Positions 45,773 to 57,005 are shown, counted from the stretch's first letter. The stretch is 64,000 nucleotides of DNA from Acanthosoma haemorrhoidale (GCA_930367205.1 OV884011.1:87529474-87593473); one strand, 5' to 3'. The notes: generated by a model from the letters alone, not told the origin. Program-made: numbers and translations.

Positions 45773-46086
45773 ACGCGTGACAGTGGGAGTCCTGGCAATG
45801 GCCAGTTTCTCCAATCATGTCCTGAGCGTCTGTGGCTCTCGCGCTCTTGGTCAGCCTCCACTGGCTAGTATCCGGTGACGCGGCTGACGGAGGAGCGTGG
45901 GGGACTTCCCAAGACTCCGCTTTCTCTTCGCGGTGGATTTGGGGGGTCTCTGGGCTGTCTGTAAATATTGTATGAATGAGCGAGTGAATGATGAACTGTA
46001 AATATGGTATGAATGAGAGCATTTATCTTAATTACTTATTGCCTTATAAAAGGCAGATTGTAATTTTAGCACAATAAAGGATTATA

Positions 46087-46117
<31 letters not shown>
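45773..46117 (+). other. JA6 3' UTR and poly(A)
   Basis: It contains two diverged tatgaatgagcgag-type repeats, an AATAAA at about 46073-46078, ggattataat and 29 A residues (46089-46117). This 3' end is the part shared by all eight JA copies. Confidence 0.9.
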
Positions 46118-46120
<3 letters not shown>

Positions 46121-46605
46121 CTTGGGTATCCAACCTCGTGTGTGGGTCCAATGTCAGCCTTCTGTTAAGATGAAATCAAAAGCAGAGATTAAAGGTAGTG
46201 TAGGAACATTTTTCTTCATTAGCTTTGATCCACAATTGGTTGCTCAAATACACGACCGCATCAAGTTGTTTTTGAAGGTTATGAGGTGCTGTATCGGGGT
46301 CTGCGTGGGAACGGTAAATGTTGCCAAGAAGGTATTGGGAGTAAAGGGGACATTAGCAGTGTTTTTTAGAAGAAACTTCTGCTTTCTGGGATAGTAGCTA
46401 ACTATTGCAAAAGACAGCGGACTTGTAAGAAGCGGTTTGAAAGTTGCGACTGCAGGATTAGTGAAATGGCCAGCGGTGAATATCTTTTAAGCTTTTAAAC
46501 AAATCTGCGTGCCAAAGCCTGTCAGCGAGATGTTCTATGACCAGGAAAGCACCAGTGCAATACTTGTAAGGATGGTAAAATGAGGTGTCATTGGGTGGTT
46601 TGCCG
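46118..46605 (-). mobile_element. JA5: older antisense JA copy, right part
   Basis: The first 11 bases are the right target duplication of JA6. Beyond it the reverse complement aligns with JA RT (gttttgaaggttatg, tgccaagaaggtattgggagtaaaggggac, agcggtttgaaag) up to the gggtggtttgcc block, where homology ends. It is far more diverged from JA6 than JA2, JA3 or JA7 are. Confidence 0.85.
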
Positions 46606-46659
46606 GCATATCCCAGAGTTTTTTGGCAAGGTGTAATGTTTAATTAAAATTTAAGGTGT

Positions 46660-46888
46660 GATATTTAACAACAAAAAACCAATTATTACTTTTTAACGTT
46701 TAATTGAAATTGTATAGGCTTATAATGAAATTTAATGTGAAGTATTGTCTACTTTGGCTTCAATAACAGCTTTTCTACTTTTAGGCTTACTCATAAAAAG
46801 TTTTTTAGCAAATTCTGAGGGGATGGTGTCCAACTCATTAGCAACAGCCGTCATTAGCATTTCAAGTGTAGTAGGAGGGAGAACCCAC
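46660..46888 (-). pseudogene. Tc1-like transposase C-terminus and 3' flank, relic
   Basis: The minus strand reads V-L-P-P-T-T-L-E-M-L-M, S-E-F-A-K-K-L-F-M-S-K-P-K and R-K-A-V-I-E-A-K to a stop at 46732-46734. The nearby non-coding sequence also aligns, in reverse complement, with 51000-51075 of the Tc1-like element at 47905-51925. It is thus a second member of the same transposon family. Its catalytic part is missing, and the upstream minus-strand sequence (46889-47400) does not match. Confidence 0.65.
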
Positions 46889-47904
46889 TATATAGTTTTT
46901 GATGAGTTCAAAGTTTCATAATGTAAATCGAAATAATGAAAAATATGTTATTATATTTTTAACTGAAGCTAACGTTTTTTTTAAGCTAGTGAATATATCA
47001 TCTTTTGTGACGGTAGTGCGAGCTTTCAAAAAGAAAGTCTTCGATACATCTTGAATACGTTGGCTTCCAACAGGGTGTAAACAAATAAAATTGTGTTTAG
47101 TGATCATTACCGAAAGTGAACCTTTGAGCACCTGGTGCAATTTCAGTCATACCACTCCTGAAGATGCAACTACCGGGATGAGCAGATAAAGCTAGAGAGG
47201 TGCTTGCAGACATCTGAGCGCGGTCCCACATGACTTCACGTCTGGACAGAGGATGACTTTAGGTTTCAAGTTTACTACCACAAGACACTTGCCCTGACCC
47301 CCAGGCACGGGATAATGAACCATTTTTATACCCATTAACACACTCACGTTTGTCACAAAATAACAAAATTCGCAACATCTTTGCATTTGTTATATCAAAA
47401 TCCGTGCTCTATATATTTTCTACAGATTTGTACTTAATTTTTCACTTTCAATTGCTTATCTATATGTGCTACCTATATGCTTGATCTATATCTAGTTAAA
47501 TATCTTCTAATTTAACTTACTTATGGTATAACTAGCCTGTGTTCATTCCTTGCTCCAATTAAAGACATTGTGAAAAAGTTCCTGTAACGGGTTATTATTA
47601 ATTTCGAAATTTCTCGTTGTCATTGTAAAATTGGCGATTTGTTGCTTCCCTAAATCGAAATGTTGTGAAAATATTTGTCATATCGGATGCTATTTGTTAC
47701 TTTTTTTAGATTTACTTATCAGGCACTTCTTCATGAGAAACTTAGAAGCCTGAGAGGAAATCTGAGTAAAATATTATCCAACATCTCTCCTCTGTTCAGC
47801 TACGTGACCTGGGGCAATGTCACAATGACATGTATTGAAGTAGCACTTCGGTCCTTATCAATTCTGATCATCCTTAAGTAGCAGTACTGTCCTAAATTTA
47901 TGTA
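46889..47904. other. No gene recognised
   Basis: It includes two minus-strand frames of 64-74 codons (46916-47140, 47192-47386) of mixed composition with no recognisable motif. Confidence 0.4.
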
Positions 47905-48195
47905 CCTTCCCCGACAAAAAAATTGCAACACCTATAAATCTCGAGATTTTTTAGTTTTCAGCCTAACCCATATTTTACTTTATTTATAGTAATAGGATTA
48001 GTTACATAAGAGAGTTAAGGGATTATTTATGTCAGTGTTCCTCGTTATTTGTCAACAAACCAAGGATAAAATTTTATTCAAGATTGATTCCAATACCCCT
48101 TTCAGAATGTTTTTACCTTTAATCATCAATACCTCTTATACGTCTTTATTATTCGTTTGATTCGTGTTATGATCAGTTGTGCAAAGTACAATAAA

Positions 48196-48641
48196 GAATA
48201 ATTACTTTTCACGAAGAAGGAAAATCTTCGCGTAACATCGCTAATTGTCTTGGTTTTATTACTCTACGATTTTATCCAAACGGTACAGAAAATAAATACA
48301 ACCTATTAAGGGTCAACTACTACCACACGGCTTAAGAGTTTCCCCACGCTATACTGTTAAGGTATTCTGAGTTATGCTGATGTACTTTGAATCATTGCTT
48401 GGGCTTTCGTGGGAATCATTGGTTATGCATGATAATGCCCGGCCATATAAGGCAACATGTGTTTCTAAGTACTTGAGCACAAAAGATATCCGTCACCTAC
48501 AGTGGCCAGCAAGAAGTGCACTCCTTAACCCAATCAAACATTTGTGGGACAAACCTTAAAGGTTCGGTCGCGGGTTTCTCTTCCTACCACCCTTGAAATG
48601 CTGTAGACGGATGTATTAGAAGGGGTTGGACAACATCCCCC
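48196..48641 (+). pseudogene. Tc1-like transposase relic
   Basis: H-E-E-G-K-S-S-R-N-I-A-N-C-L-G near 48210-48255 is a helix-turn-helix of the Tc1 N-terminus. After a gap that removes most of the catalytic domain, 48374-48559 reads M-H-D-N-A-R-P-Y (second catalytic D) and L-N-P-I-K-H-L-W-D, where the third catalytic residue expected as E is K. The frame then breaks at 48559 and fragments run on to the JA7 insertion. The family's enzyme cuts and pastes the element at TA. Internal deletion, frameshifts and the E-to-K change make it inactive. Confidence 0.78.
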
Positions 48642-48653
48642 AAGATTTTACTA

Positions 48654-50935
48654 TATTATATATATATAATCCTTTATTGTGCTAAAATTACAATCTGCCT
48701 TTTATAAGGCAATAAGTAATTAAGATAAATGCTCTCATTCATACCATATTTACAGTTCATCATTCACTCGCTCATTCATACAATATTTACAGACAGCCCA
48801 GAGACCCCCCAAATCCACCGCGAAGAGAAAGCGGAGTCTTGGGAAGTCCCCCACGCTCCTCCGTCAGCCGCGTCACCGGATACTAGCCAGTAGAGGCTGA
48901 CCAAGAGCGCGAGAGCCACAGACGCTCAGGACATGATTGGAGAAACTGTCCATTGCCAGGACTCCCACTGTCACGCGTTTATAGCACGTCACGAGGCCAC
49001 TGCCGTTTCAGTCTCCGAGGAGGATTATAGGGATGAGTGGCGCAGTGCAAGGACTGTGCTACAGGATTAGGGTGGTTGGAAAGGCTATTGTGGAATTTCA
49101 TAAACTTGGAAGGGATGAGTTCTAGAATGTAGGGTATGTTAAGGTCGTTATGAAGGGTTTTGTTGCTGACATAATAAGGGGCATTTACTATTGTTCTCAG
49201 GACTTTTGATTGAAAGGATTGGATACGCTTGATGTTCGACTTTTTTGCTGTCCCCCATAGCTCTATTCCGTATGTCCAGATTGGTTTAAGTATAAATTTG
49301 TAGATTAGTAGTTTATTTTCTATTGAGAGATGGGATGTCCTTTGAAGTAGTCTGTACAGTTGTCCAAAGCGTCTGTTTAGTTCTTGTCTTTTTAGTCTCG
49401 TATGTGGGTTCCAGGTCAGTCGTTTGTCAAGATGGAAGCCTAAGTACCGTACTGTCTCGGATACAGGGAGAGGAATAGAATTAAAATAAACTAGTGGACA
49501 AGACTTGCGACAAAGGGTGAAGGTAATGTGGGAGCATTTTGCTTCATTAACTTTGATCCGCCATTGATTGCACCAATACTCGATCTCGTCAAGGTGTTTT
49601 TGAAGGTTATGGGATGCTATGTCGGGGTCTGGGTGGGATGACAAGACTGCAGTGTCATCTGCAAATGTGGCCAAGAAGGTATTGGGAGTAGAGGGGACAT
49701 CAGCGGTGTATAGGTTATAGAGGATGGGGCCCAGGACACTGCCCTGTGGAACTCCTGCACTTATGGGATAGTAGTTAGAGTATTCTAAACCACAGCGGAC
49801 TTGGAAGAAGCGGTTTGAAAGGTAGGACTGTAGGATTAGGAAAAGGGTCTGTGGTAAATATCTTTTGAGCTTGTAGAGCAAACCTGCGTGCCAAACCCTG
49901 TCAAAAGCTTGAGTTATATCGAGAAAGGCAGCAGTGCAATACTGTTTGGTTTCAAGGGCTGAGGAGATGTGATCAACAACGCGAAGGCCTTGTTGAGCAG
50001 TGGAATGTCGTTGGCGGAAACCAAACTGGTGTGTGGGAAAAAGGTTTTTGGATTCAACAATTGGAAGTAGACGTTTTAGTAGGAGTTTCTCAAATATTTT
50101 TGAGAGGATAGGGAGTAGGCTAATTGGACGGTAAGATGAGGCTTCATTGGGTGGTTTACCGGGTTTGGCGAATAGGACAATAATGGAATGTTTCCAGAGG
50201 AGAGGAAAGTGCGTCGTTCGGATAATGTAATTGTATATATAGGTTAAAAAGATTATGGCTTTAGGAGGAAGCTGTTTGAGAATTTGAGGAGTAAGGAGAT
50301 CATATCCAGGGGATTTTCGGTAAGGTAAGTTTTTCAGAAGGTATTTGACCTCAGAGGGATTAACGGCTTTTGGTGGAAGAGAGAGAGGAATAGGTGAAGT
50401 GAGGAAATCTTCCACAGTTGTGCTGTGAGTATGGCTTTGATGAGAAAGATGAGGTGTGAAAGTATGGGTAAGATGCAGAGCAAATTCCTCCGACCTATCC
50501 CCATCCGAAGCCGCCCAGGACCCAGCATCACGACGGAGTGGATGTGAAACAGGTTGATACTTTAGGATTTTTTTGGTTACATTCCACAACGAGTTATCCC
50601 TGGTAGACAGAGAGGAGAGGTAGGAATTGAAAGAATCGGAACGGAAGGATGCCAATCGCCGCTTTACCAATCGGCAGTACTGATTGTACGAGCGGCGATC
50701 AGCAGGATGTCGGGATCTTTGCCACACTGTTCTGGAGCGGCGTTTGGATTGGATTAGGTCTTTGAGATGCTGAGGTAAACGATTATGATTATGGATTTTT
50801 GGGTGACGATGGGGTGACGATGCCTCCCAAGCCGACCCCTGGACCAGAGTAGTGAAAGAATGCACTGCATCGTCTAGGTCTTGGGATGTTTTCAGGGACA
50901 ATTTGAGGTTTACGGACTCCGTAAGAAGCTGGCGC
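48654..50935 (-). mobile_element. JA7: 5'-truncated Jockey-like LINE, family JA
   Basis: A 2,282-bp copy of JA, near-identical to 43829-46083 of JA6 in reverse complement, bounded by a 12-bp target duplication AAGATTTTACTA at 48642-48653 and 50936-50947. The sense-strand tail is a TA-rich run (ATATATATATAA), not poly(A). It lies within the Tc1-like transposase gene, whose C-terminus resumes at 50948. Confidence 0.94.
48979..50935 (-). CDS. JA7 reverse transcriptase ORF, uninterrupted
   Basis: 652 codons open from the truncation point to the natural stop, with no ATG of its own at the start. It covers the end of the endonuclease linker and the whole RT. In order: S-Y-R-P-I-S-L-L, Q-F-G-F-R-Q, F-L-D-I-T-Q-A-F-D-R-V-W, G-V-P-Q-G-S-V-L-G-P, F-A-D-D at 49654-49665 (about residue 425), and the C-terminal L-W-G-T-A-K-K region, ending ..W-P-R-D-V-L. 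It keeps two copies of CATCGTCACCC where JA6 has one, which restores the ORF2 frame. Without a promoter, endonuclease or ORF1 the copy is presumably dead, but the RT sequence shows no lesion. Confidence 0.9.
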
Positions 50936-50947
50936 AAGATTTTACTA

Positions 50948-51022
50948 AAAAACTTTTTATGAGTATGCCTAAAAGGAGGAAAGCAGTTATTAAATAGATA
51001 GTAGACAATACTTCATATTAAA
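50948..51022 (+). pseudogene. Tc1-like transposase C-terminus
   Basis: K-K-L-F-M-S-M-P-K-R-R-K-A-V-I-K, then a stop, and I-V-D-N-T-S-Y-stop. It continues the transposase interrupted at 48642 and matches the 46732-46888 relic. Confidence 0.7.
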
Positions 51023-51375
51023 TGTCATTATAAGGCTATAAAATTTGAATTAAAAGTTAAAAAGTGATAATTGATTTTTTTGTCTTTATTATTTTTGTAA
51101 AGATTTTTTTTATTTTTTAATTATACATCGCCATTCCTTGCCGAAAATCTCCAATAACTTCCTCCTGAAGCCATAATCTTTTTAATTTATATTTATAATT
51201 GCGTTCGTTACCCGACGCACTTGTCTTATTCGCTAAACCGATAAACTAGTAAGGTTTTATTTATGCACTTCCATTTAATATTAGAATAATTAGCTGAAAT
51301 AGGTTATCAAATATCTCGTAGAAATAAAATAATCTCATTTGTTAACGTTTCCGAATAATCGGTATTACAATCACA

Positions 51376-51590
51376 ATCCTTGGTAGACTCTCACTACCTT
51401 CCTGACTCCATCCGCCTTTCTAGGCATTCCACACCCCATATCCTTCTCATACATCCTTCAAATAGGGGTCTCCCCCTAGTGAAAGGCACTTTCCAGCCAA
51501 AAATAATTTTCCTTATTTTTCCCACATTCCTATTTTTATAAGTTTGAGAGCTTAGAAAAAAAAAAAAGAAAAAAGAAAAAAAAAAAAAAA
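51376..51590 (+). mobile_element. JB2: 215-bp JB 3'-end fragment
   Basis: Plus-strand copy of the JB 3' end, starting ATCCTTGGTAGACTC and ending in an A-rich tail. It is flanked by an exact 11-bp duplication TTACAATCACA (51365-51375 and 51591-51601). Its 5' end is the same base, within one, as that of the unit at 12182-12396. Confidence 0.93.
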
Positions 51591-51925
51591 TTACAATCAC
51601 ACCAACTGGAAATAGTAATTTATCAGATCTAATCAGCATTTTTTCCTTTCTTTTTCAGTTCTGCCACCAGAGTAATTGCTTTTCTTAAGGGTATTTTTTT
51701 CGTCTATGAAAACTGAATAGTGAAGAAAGTGCTTTTAACTTTTTTTTCAGGATTTTGACATAGATCCTAAAAATAGACTGTATGGAAAAAAAAATGTTTA
51801 ATTTTATTATTTTATTTAGTAAAAGTGTTTATTTTAATTTATGATCCTTTTTTGTAAACTTAAAATTTGCTATTCTCGTGAAATTCAAATATTTCTAAGT
51901 GTTGCGATATTTTTGACGGGTAGTT

Positions 51926-52801
51926 TATCTGTCATCAATTCAGTATAAGTTTATTCTCAGTGGGTGACTTCTCATTTTACTCGATGACTAATCTACATTC
52001 ATACATGCATTGTTAAGATTATAAAATATTCAAGACATTATACGAATTTTCAGTCACAATTCATCCAACCACAAGAACACCATAGCTAAAACACCAATTT
52101 ATACTGGATTTTTCCTTAGCTAATAATTGGAGCAATCTCAATCCATAGTTGACTGCTTCACTTAGTAACACAAAAGTGTTAACGTCACACATCCAATTAT
52201 CATACATAAATAAATATCATATGTAATATTTAGTTCAGAATTTTTATATTTTTTGTGGCGTTTTGGTTATCTCGATGTAATACCCAACTTTTAATCATGC
52301 ATATTTTTAACAGGAGTCATCTATTAATTTTGATACGTGGAAGTGGGAAAAAACTTCATTTATAGAGATTTACTACTTATGAGAGTTAATAGTCACACAA
52401 GCAGCACTTTTAAACATAATAGATAAATACATTTATTTACAACATAAAATACATTTCAAACTTTTGAATTTAAACGGTGAAAGTCGGTGAATTTTTGTTT
52501 TAACTGTAAATTGTAGGAGTTAATTTGTAACCAAATCTTTTTGAATTCTTATTTTCGATAGAGCAAGGTTTGGGGGTCTTCCCCCAACGTGACGTGGAGA
52601 TTAGTGCGTAGGTCTTTGGCATTTCCATGCCCGAATTTCATATTTTTTTTTATTTGACAGCTGAAAACGACCAAAATCATCTATAACGAGGTTTTAAAAA
52701 TATTTATAGCTAAAATAAACCGCTCTCACTCCTTAATTTAAAATCGAAAATGGCTACCCAGACATTAGCACCCGCTAATCTAATGGCAGTGGTGTTTTCT
52801 T
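51926..52801. other. No gene recognised
   Basis: AT-rich; only chance frames. Confidence 0.5.
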
Positions 52802-53215
52802 CTAAGATCGTCGACACCTCACGTCGCAAAGTGGAGTGAAACGATGGTTTCTGTGTTGAAATAATATAGTGTAGCATTTCTTTTCTGCTAACATCATGTT
52901 TTTGTATCTGGGAAATATAGGTGAACCGACGTTTTTTAGCGAATTTCTGATCACTTCATACTGGTACTTGGTAAGTTTAGCTTGAATAAAAATAGATAAC
53001 GCTACATCGGCACTGAAAACTGTATGATGGTGATTAGAACTGGATGAGGGCGCTGCCTGATTTATTAAGTCCTGATGAGTGTAGGACCGTTGAAGTCTGC
53101 GAACTTTGCTCCTCTGACTTCTTTGGCCACAATCATCGAAGTTTTTAGTTGGCCTGCTACGGCATGTATGGCTACGGGGTGAATCATCGTCGACAGCATC
53201 CGGGAAACTGAACAA
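52802..53215 (-). pseudogene. Unrecognised minus-strand protein fragment, 137 codons
   Basis: Apparently a real coding segment: R-P-T-K-N-F-D-D-C-G-Q-R-S-Q-R-S-K-V-R-R-L is a basic segment. A Ser/His-rich spacer follows, then A-L-S-I-F-I-Q-A-K-L-T-K-Y-Q-Y-E-V-I-R and P-R-Y-K-N-M-M-L-A-E-K-K-C-Y. From memory, this layout (RPxxxF..basic.., then 'LTxxQYxxIR......P.YK....AK..CY') recurs in large uncharacterised multi-copy families of arthropods and cnidarians; I cannot name it. The frame degenerates after C-Y, and no continuation is readable downstream, so it is probably a truncated copy. Function unknown. Confidence 0.45.
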
Positions 53216-55309
53216 ATATTCATTTTCTAGCTATACATTTTGCAGAAAACATTTTGGTCCCTATTTACTGATTTCAATTTTACATTAAAATGAGACACGA
53301 AATATTTTGTAATGACTGAGCAAATAAACTTACACGATCCTCATTAATATGAATGAAGAAAGGTTTTTTGGATTAAAATCTCCAAAAAATCATTTTTTAA
53401 TAATCATTCCCTTTATATTTTTTCGTGGTGGGTGCCATTTCGTATACCTACCGACAACGTCGACAAAAATGTAACTACCCTGTCGATGAAAATCCTATAT
53501 ATGAGGCTTCGGTTGAGTCGACCATCGCACATGGTAATAATCCCTTTTATTTTTGTTGTTTTTTTATTTATGTCTTATTTAAAAAGATGTTGTAATCAGA
53601 TAGACAGGACTAGGTAGCTAAAATTCCGAGGACTATTACATGACATTATGTAAAATATGAACCATTCCGAAAGTGAAGGAAGCCGCAGCTTTTTTTTTTT
53701 TCATATTTAAAAGCGTGGGATGATCGTGGAAAATAGTCTTGTAGTTACTCAAACTCACATTTTGATACGATTTATTGTCCAGCAAGTACCTATATAAAAT
53801 AATATCGCGGTAATATTTTTTTGAAATGATCCTCTGAGTCAAACAAATTTTCGAAAGAAAATCATGTAACTTTAATAAAATATACGATTTTTCACATTTA
53901 ACTGGTCTTCACACATCCTAAACATGCTTGTTATAGCAATATCAGTATGATGCTAACATTCTAAGTCTCGTTAATTCTCGGGGTTTATTAGACCCTATAT
54001 TATAGAAACAATATGTTGAGTCCCTTTTTTTTACAAGAGACGATTCTAACCAGTGAAAACAAAAGTCGGAATTTCCGATATCCTACAACGGATGCTTTAT
54101 CAGAGATTAAAAATACGATCGTGATAAATTGGGAAATAAAGTGACGGTTACTTTTTAACTGTTGCAGCCAATATGGTCTTTTTTATCACACTTTTAGGAT
54201 GTTCACTCGACAATTAATAAAACTAACTTTCCCCCTTATCTCAAGAAGTAGTGTGACATTTATAAAAAAAATTTTGGGAGTTTCAAGAGGTTTTTGGAGC
54301 GTAAATCAAGGCGATAGTTAAAAATCGTGGAGTTTTACAGTCGCTGAGTTATTTTTACTTAAAAGTGGTTGTTAAACCTTGGAGCTTCGAAATCGGCGTG
54401 GATGGTTTTGTCTATCAGTTTCATCCTCCTCATCGTATTGCAGGCTCAGTATAAGTTACAATATTTACCATTTTACTGATGGGCAATAGTAAACTAGATG
54501 TTCTTATGGCATAATTATAAATACAATACCAAATCAAGCAGTGAAAAGAAGTTAATGAAATTCGTAAAATTTCAAAGCAAAATTACATGGTCAAAATAAC
54601 TATTATAATTTAGAAATCTAACACAAATAAGCAAAGGTGTAAAATTTAAACTATTTATAGAGGAAAAATACTTACTTGATTAGTAAAAGCAAGAATTATT
54701 TCGTTAGTTACATTATATTTTTAATCCCCTTCTCTCTTAAGAGCCACGAAGTTAATTTTCTTCTTTTCCCATCTCATTTAGGAAGCTTTAAAAGGAAGAT
54801 ATTAAGAAGCAAAAAGTATAATTTTATAATTATGCTCCTTGACTGAACTAAGTCTACAAAAATACGTTCCGGGTCTCCTCAGGCTACATAGAACCTCTTT
54901 TAAATAAAAATTATTCTTTCATTTTAATTTACAACTTTTCATGTTATTACTTTTTAAAACTCATAAGATATAGTCATTTATAGTTAATCTTCTTATAGTT
55001 TTTAGTATTTGTCTCTAGCAGTATTTTATTTTTGTCATTTTCCCGATTAGTAGAATCATACTTATAATTGAGAACCTGAGTTAAATAATAAATGAGAGTT
55101 CGTATAACGTAGCAGCTAAGTAAGTATGCGTTTCGATCGAGGCTTTCAGGACTTAAATTGTTTCTCAATACGATATTCGAGTTATTATCTAATCGTTGAA
55201 AAAATCAATTTAATTTCTCAATCAACAAATATTTCTACTAGCTAGAAATATTTAACAGAATATATTTTACTGCAATGGAAACTAGTTATCAAAAGGACTA
55301 TAATAGACA
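53216..55309. other. No gene recognised
   Basis: AT-rich; chance frames only. Composition changes abruptly at about 55310, where G2 begins. Confidence 0.5.
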
Positions 55310-55355
55310 ATAATGAAGCGGGCGGTGTCAGACGGAAGGAGAAACGGGAGTAGAT

Positions 55356-55775
55356 TTGAGTGAACTCGCGAAAAAAGTTATGGTGAAGATGCACATTATA
55401 AGAGAAGTCGGTGCCGACTACGACATAATCGTGGGGTGCGACGCGCTGAGAGTGGCGGGACTTAAATTACGATGCAACGAGGACGCGTGGATCTTCGCGT
55501 TAGGGGCAGGAGAGTACACAGTCAGGGGCGGGCGCAAGGGAAAAGGGATCCGGGTAGGAGCAGCCCGTTGCGCTAGGGAATGGCTGAGTCGAATTTCAGA
55601 AGAAAACCGCGATTTATTTTATCGAGAGGGCGAAGTTCTGCCGACCACGGCGAGGACAGTGCATAGGATTAACCTTATAACAAACGCCCCCGTATACGTG
55701 AAAGAAAGAAGATACCCGCAAGCAATGCGCGAAGTTATCCGGGAACAACTGGCGGAACTTATTAGGGATAATTAG
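55356..55775 (+). pseudogene. G2 protease C-terminus and RT N-terminus
   Basis: The frame reads D-Y-D-I-I-V-G-C-D-A-L-R, the conserved G-x-D-x-L/x segment late in gypsy proteases, followed by a ~60-residue linker. The RT entry I-N-L-I-T-N-A-P-V-Y-V-K-E-R-R-Y-P and E-V-I-R-E-Q-L-A-E-L-I-R closes it. A stop at 55773-55775 interrupts where the next block (S-P-F-N-R-P-L-W-L-V) begins. Confidence 0.72.
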
Positions 55776-56444
55776 GGCAAATCTCCATTCAACAGGCCAC
55801 TGTGGTTAGTGGAGAAGCGGTCGAGTGAGGAAGGCGGGGGGCTGACGAAGTACAGGGTCGTGGTAGATTATCGCAAATTAAACGAGGTCACCCAAGATGA
55901 GAGATACCCATTACCGAGGATCGACGGTATACTTGACAGATTGTCAGGAGCCACTGTGTTTAGCACCCTGGACCTGAAAAGCGGGTACCACCAGCTCCGG
56001 ATGGTGGAGGAAGATATCGGGAAAACGGCCTTTTCATAGGAGCGTGGGCATTTTGAGTTTGTTCGAATGCCCTTCGGATTAAAGGGGGCCCCTTTAACCT
56101 TTCAGTGGTTGATGGACGAATTACAGAGGGGTCTGGGGGATTTCTGTTATATGAATTACAGGATTTCTTGCAGGTCTACATGGACAACTTGATAGTCTTT
56201 AGTAGATCGGAGGAAGAGCATAAACAACACCTGAGAGAGGTCCCCGCCAGAATCCGAGAATTCGGATTAAAGCTGTCACCCGAGAAATCCCAGTTCGGGT
56301 CGAGCAACATAAAATTTTTGGGCCACGTAGTCTCGAGGGAGGGAGGGGGTGCTACCGGACCGGGTAAGGGCTATTCGCGATGCACCCTTACCCCAGAACG
56401 TGTGGGGGGTTCTGAGATTCCTAAGGATGGTGAATTATTATAGT
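55776..56444 (+). pseudogene. G2 reverse transcriptase core
   Basis: Y-R-V-V-V-D-Y-R-K-L-N and F-S-T-L-D-L-K-S-G-Y-H-Q-L are intact palm motifs (first catalytic D). A stop at 56037-56039 follows K-T-A-F-S. R-M-P-F-G-L-K-G-A-P-L-T-F-Q follows in another frame. The catalytic site reads Y-M-D-N at 56177-56188 instead of Y-x-D-D, so the last Asp is lost. Then L-K-L-S-P-E-K-S-Q-F and I-K-F-L-G-H-V-V-S. A run of G near 56340-56350 is the likely site of the next shift. Confidence 0.8.
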
Positions 56445-57005
56445 AAATTCATACCCGGAATCGCAGAGGTGACCAGTCCAATCACCGAATTGTTAAAAAA
56501 GGGAAGGCGGTTTCAATTAAGGCCCACACAGCTGGCGAGCATTACAAAGTGTCGCAATATATTAACAACGCGGCTATTGCTGGCGTTCCCCGAATTCAAT
56601 CGAACGTTCCGAGTCACCATGGACGCGAGCGAATCAGCAATAGGGGCAGTACTGTCCCAGATGTTCGAGGGGGGGGGGGAGAAACCCATCGCGTTCGCGG
56701 GACGACTACTGAACCCGGCCGAACGGCGGTACAGTGCCATTGAAAGGGAATTATTGGCAGTAGTATGGGGGATAGAGTATTTCTGGCCATATGTATACCG
56801 GAGACGGTTCGAGCTAATCACCGACCACAAACCATTGGTTTACTTAGGCACGTTGAAGGAGTCGTCCGCGAGGGTGGCAGGATGGAAGGAGCGCCTCGCA
56901 GCGTATACATTTCACGTAGAGCACAAGAAGTGTAGAGAAAATGCAGTGGTGGACTGGTTATCGCGAGACCTTGTGGTCAACGCCATGGAAGATGATCCCC
57001 CATAA
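56349..57005 (+). pseudogene. G2 RNase H region
   Basis: A 218-codon frame: V-L-R-F-L-R-M-V-N-Y-Y-S-K-F-I (connection), F-R-V-T-M-D-A-S-E-S-A-I-G-A-V-L-S-Q (first catalytic D), E-K-P-I-A-F-A-G-R, Y-S-A-I-E-R-E-L-L-A-V-V-W (catalytic E), and L-I-T-D-H-K-P-L-V-Y-L (catalytic D). The end reads N-A-V-V-D-W-L-S-R, where most relatives have N-x-x-A-D-x-L-S-R. This is the best-preserved part of G2. Confidence 0.85.

Larger units (their letters stand above)
41398..46117 (+). mobile_element. JA6: full-length Jockey-like LINE, family JA
   Basis: A 4,720-bp element with 5' UTR (41398-41773), ORF1 (41774-43092), ORF2 (43093-45772), 3' UTR and a 29-base poly(A) tail, bounded by an exact 11-bp target duplication. 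It is the only copy in the window with a 5' UTR and ORF1, and serves as the reference for JA1-JA8. Two small lesions, one in ORF1 and one in ORF2, break the frames; otherwise the coding is open. The element is inserted inside JA5, an older copy of the same family in the opposite direction. Confidence 0.95.
47905..51925 (+). mobile_element. Tc1-like DNA transposon, split by JA7 and JB2
   Basis: The ends are inverted copies, CGACAAAAAAATTGCAACAC near the left end and its counterpart CGTCAAAAATATCGCAACAC in reverse complement on the right. Both start 11 bases inside a TA dinucleotide (47903-47904 and 51926-51927). Without JA7, JB2 and their duplications the element is about 1.5 kb, close to the family's usual length. 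The transposase is fragmentary (48196-48641 and 50948-51022). Confidence 0.82.
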
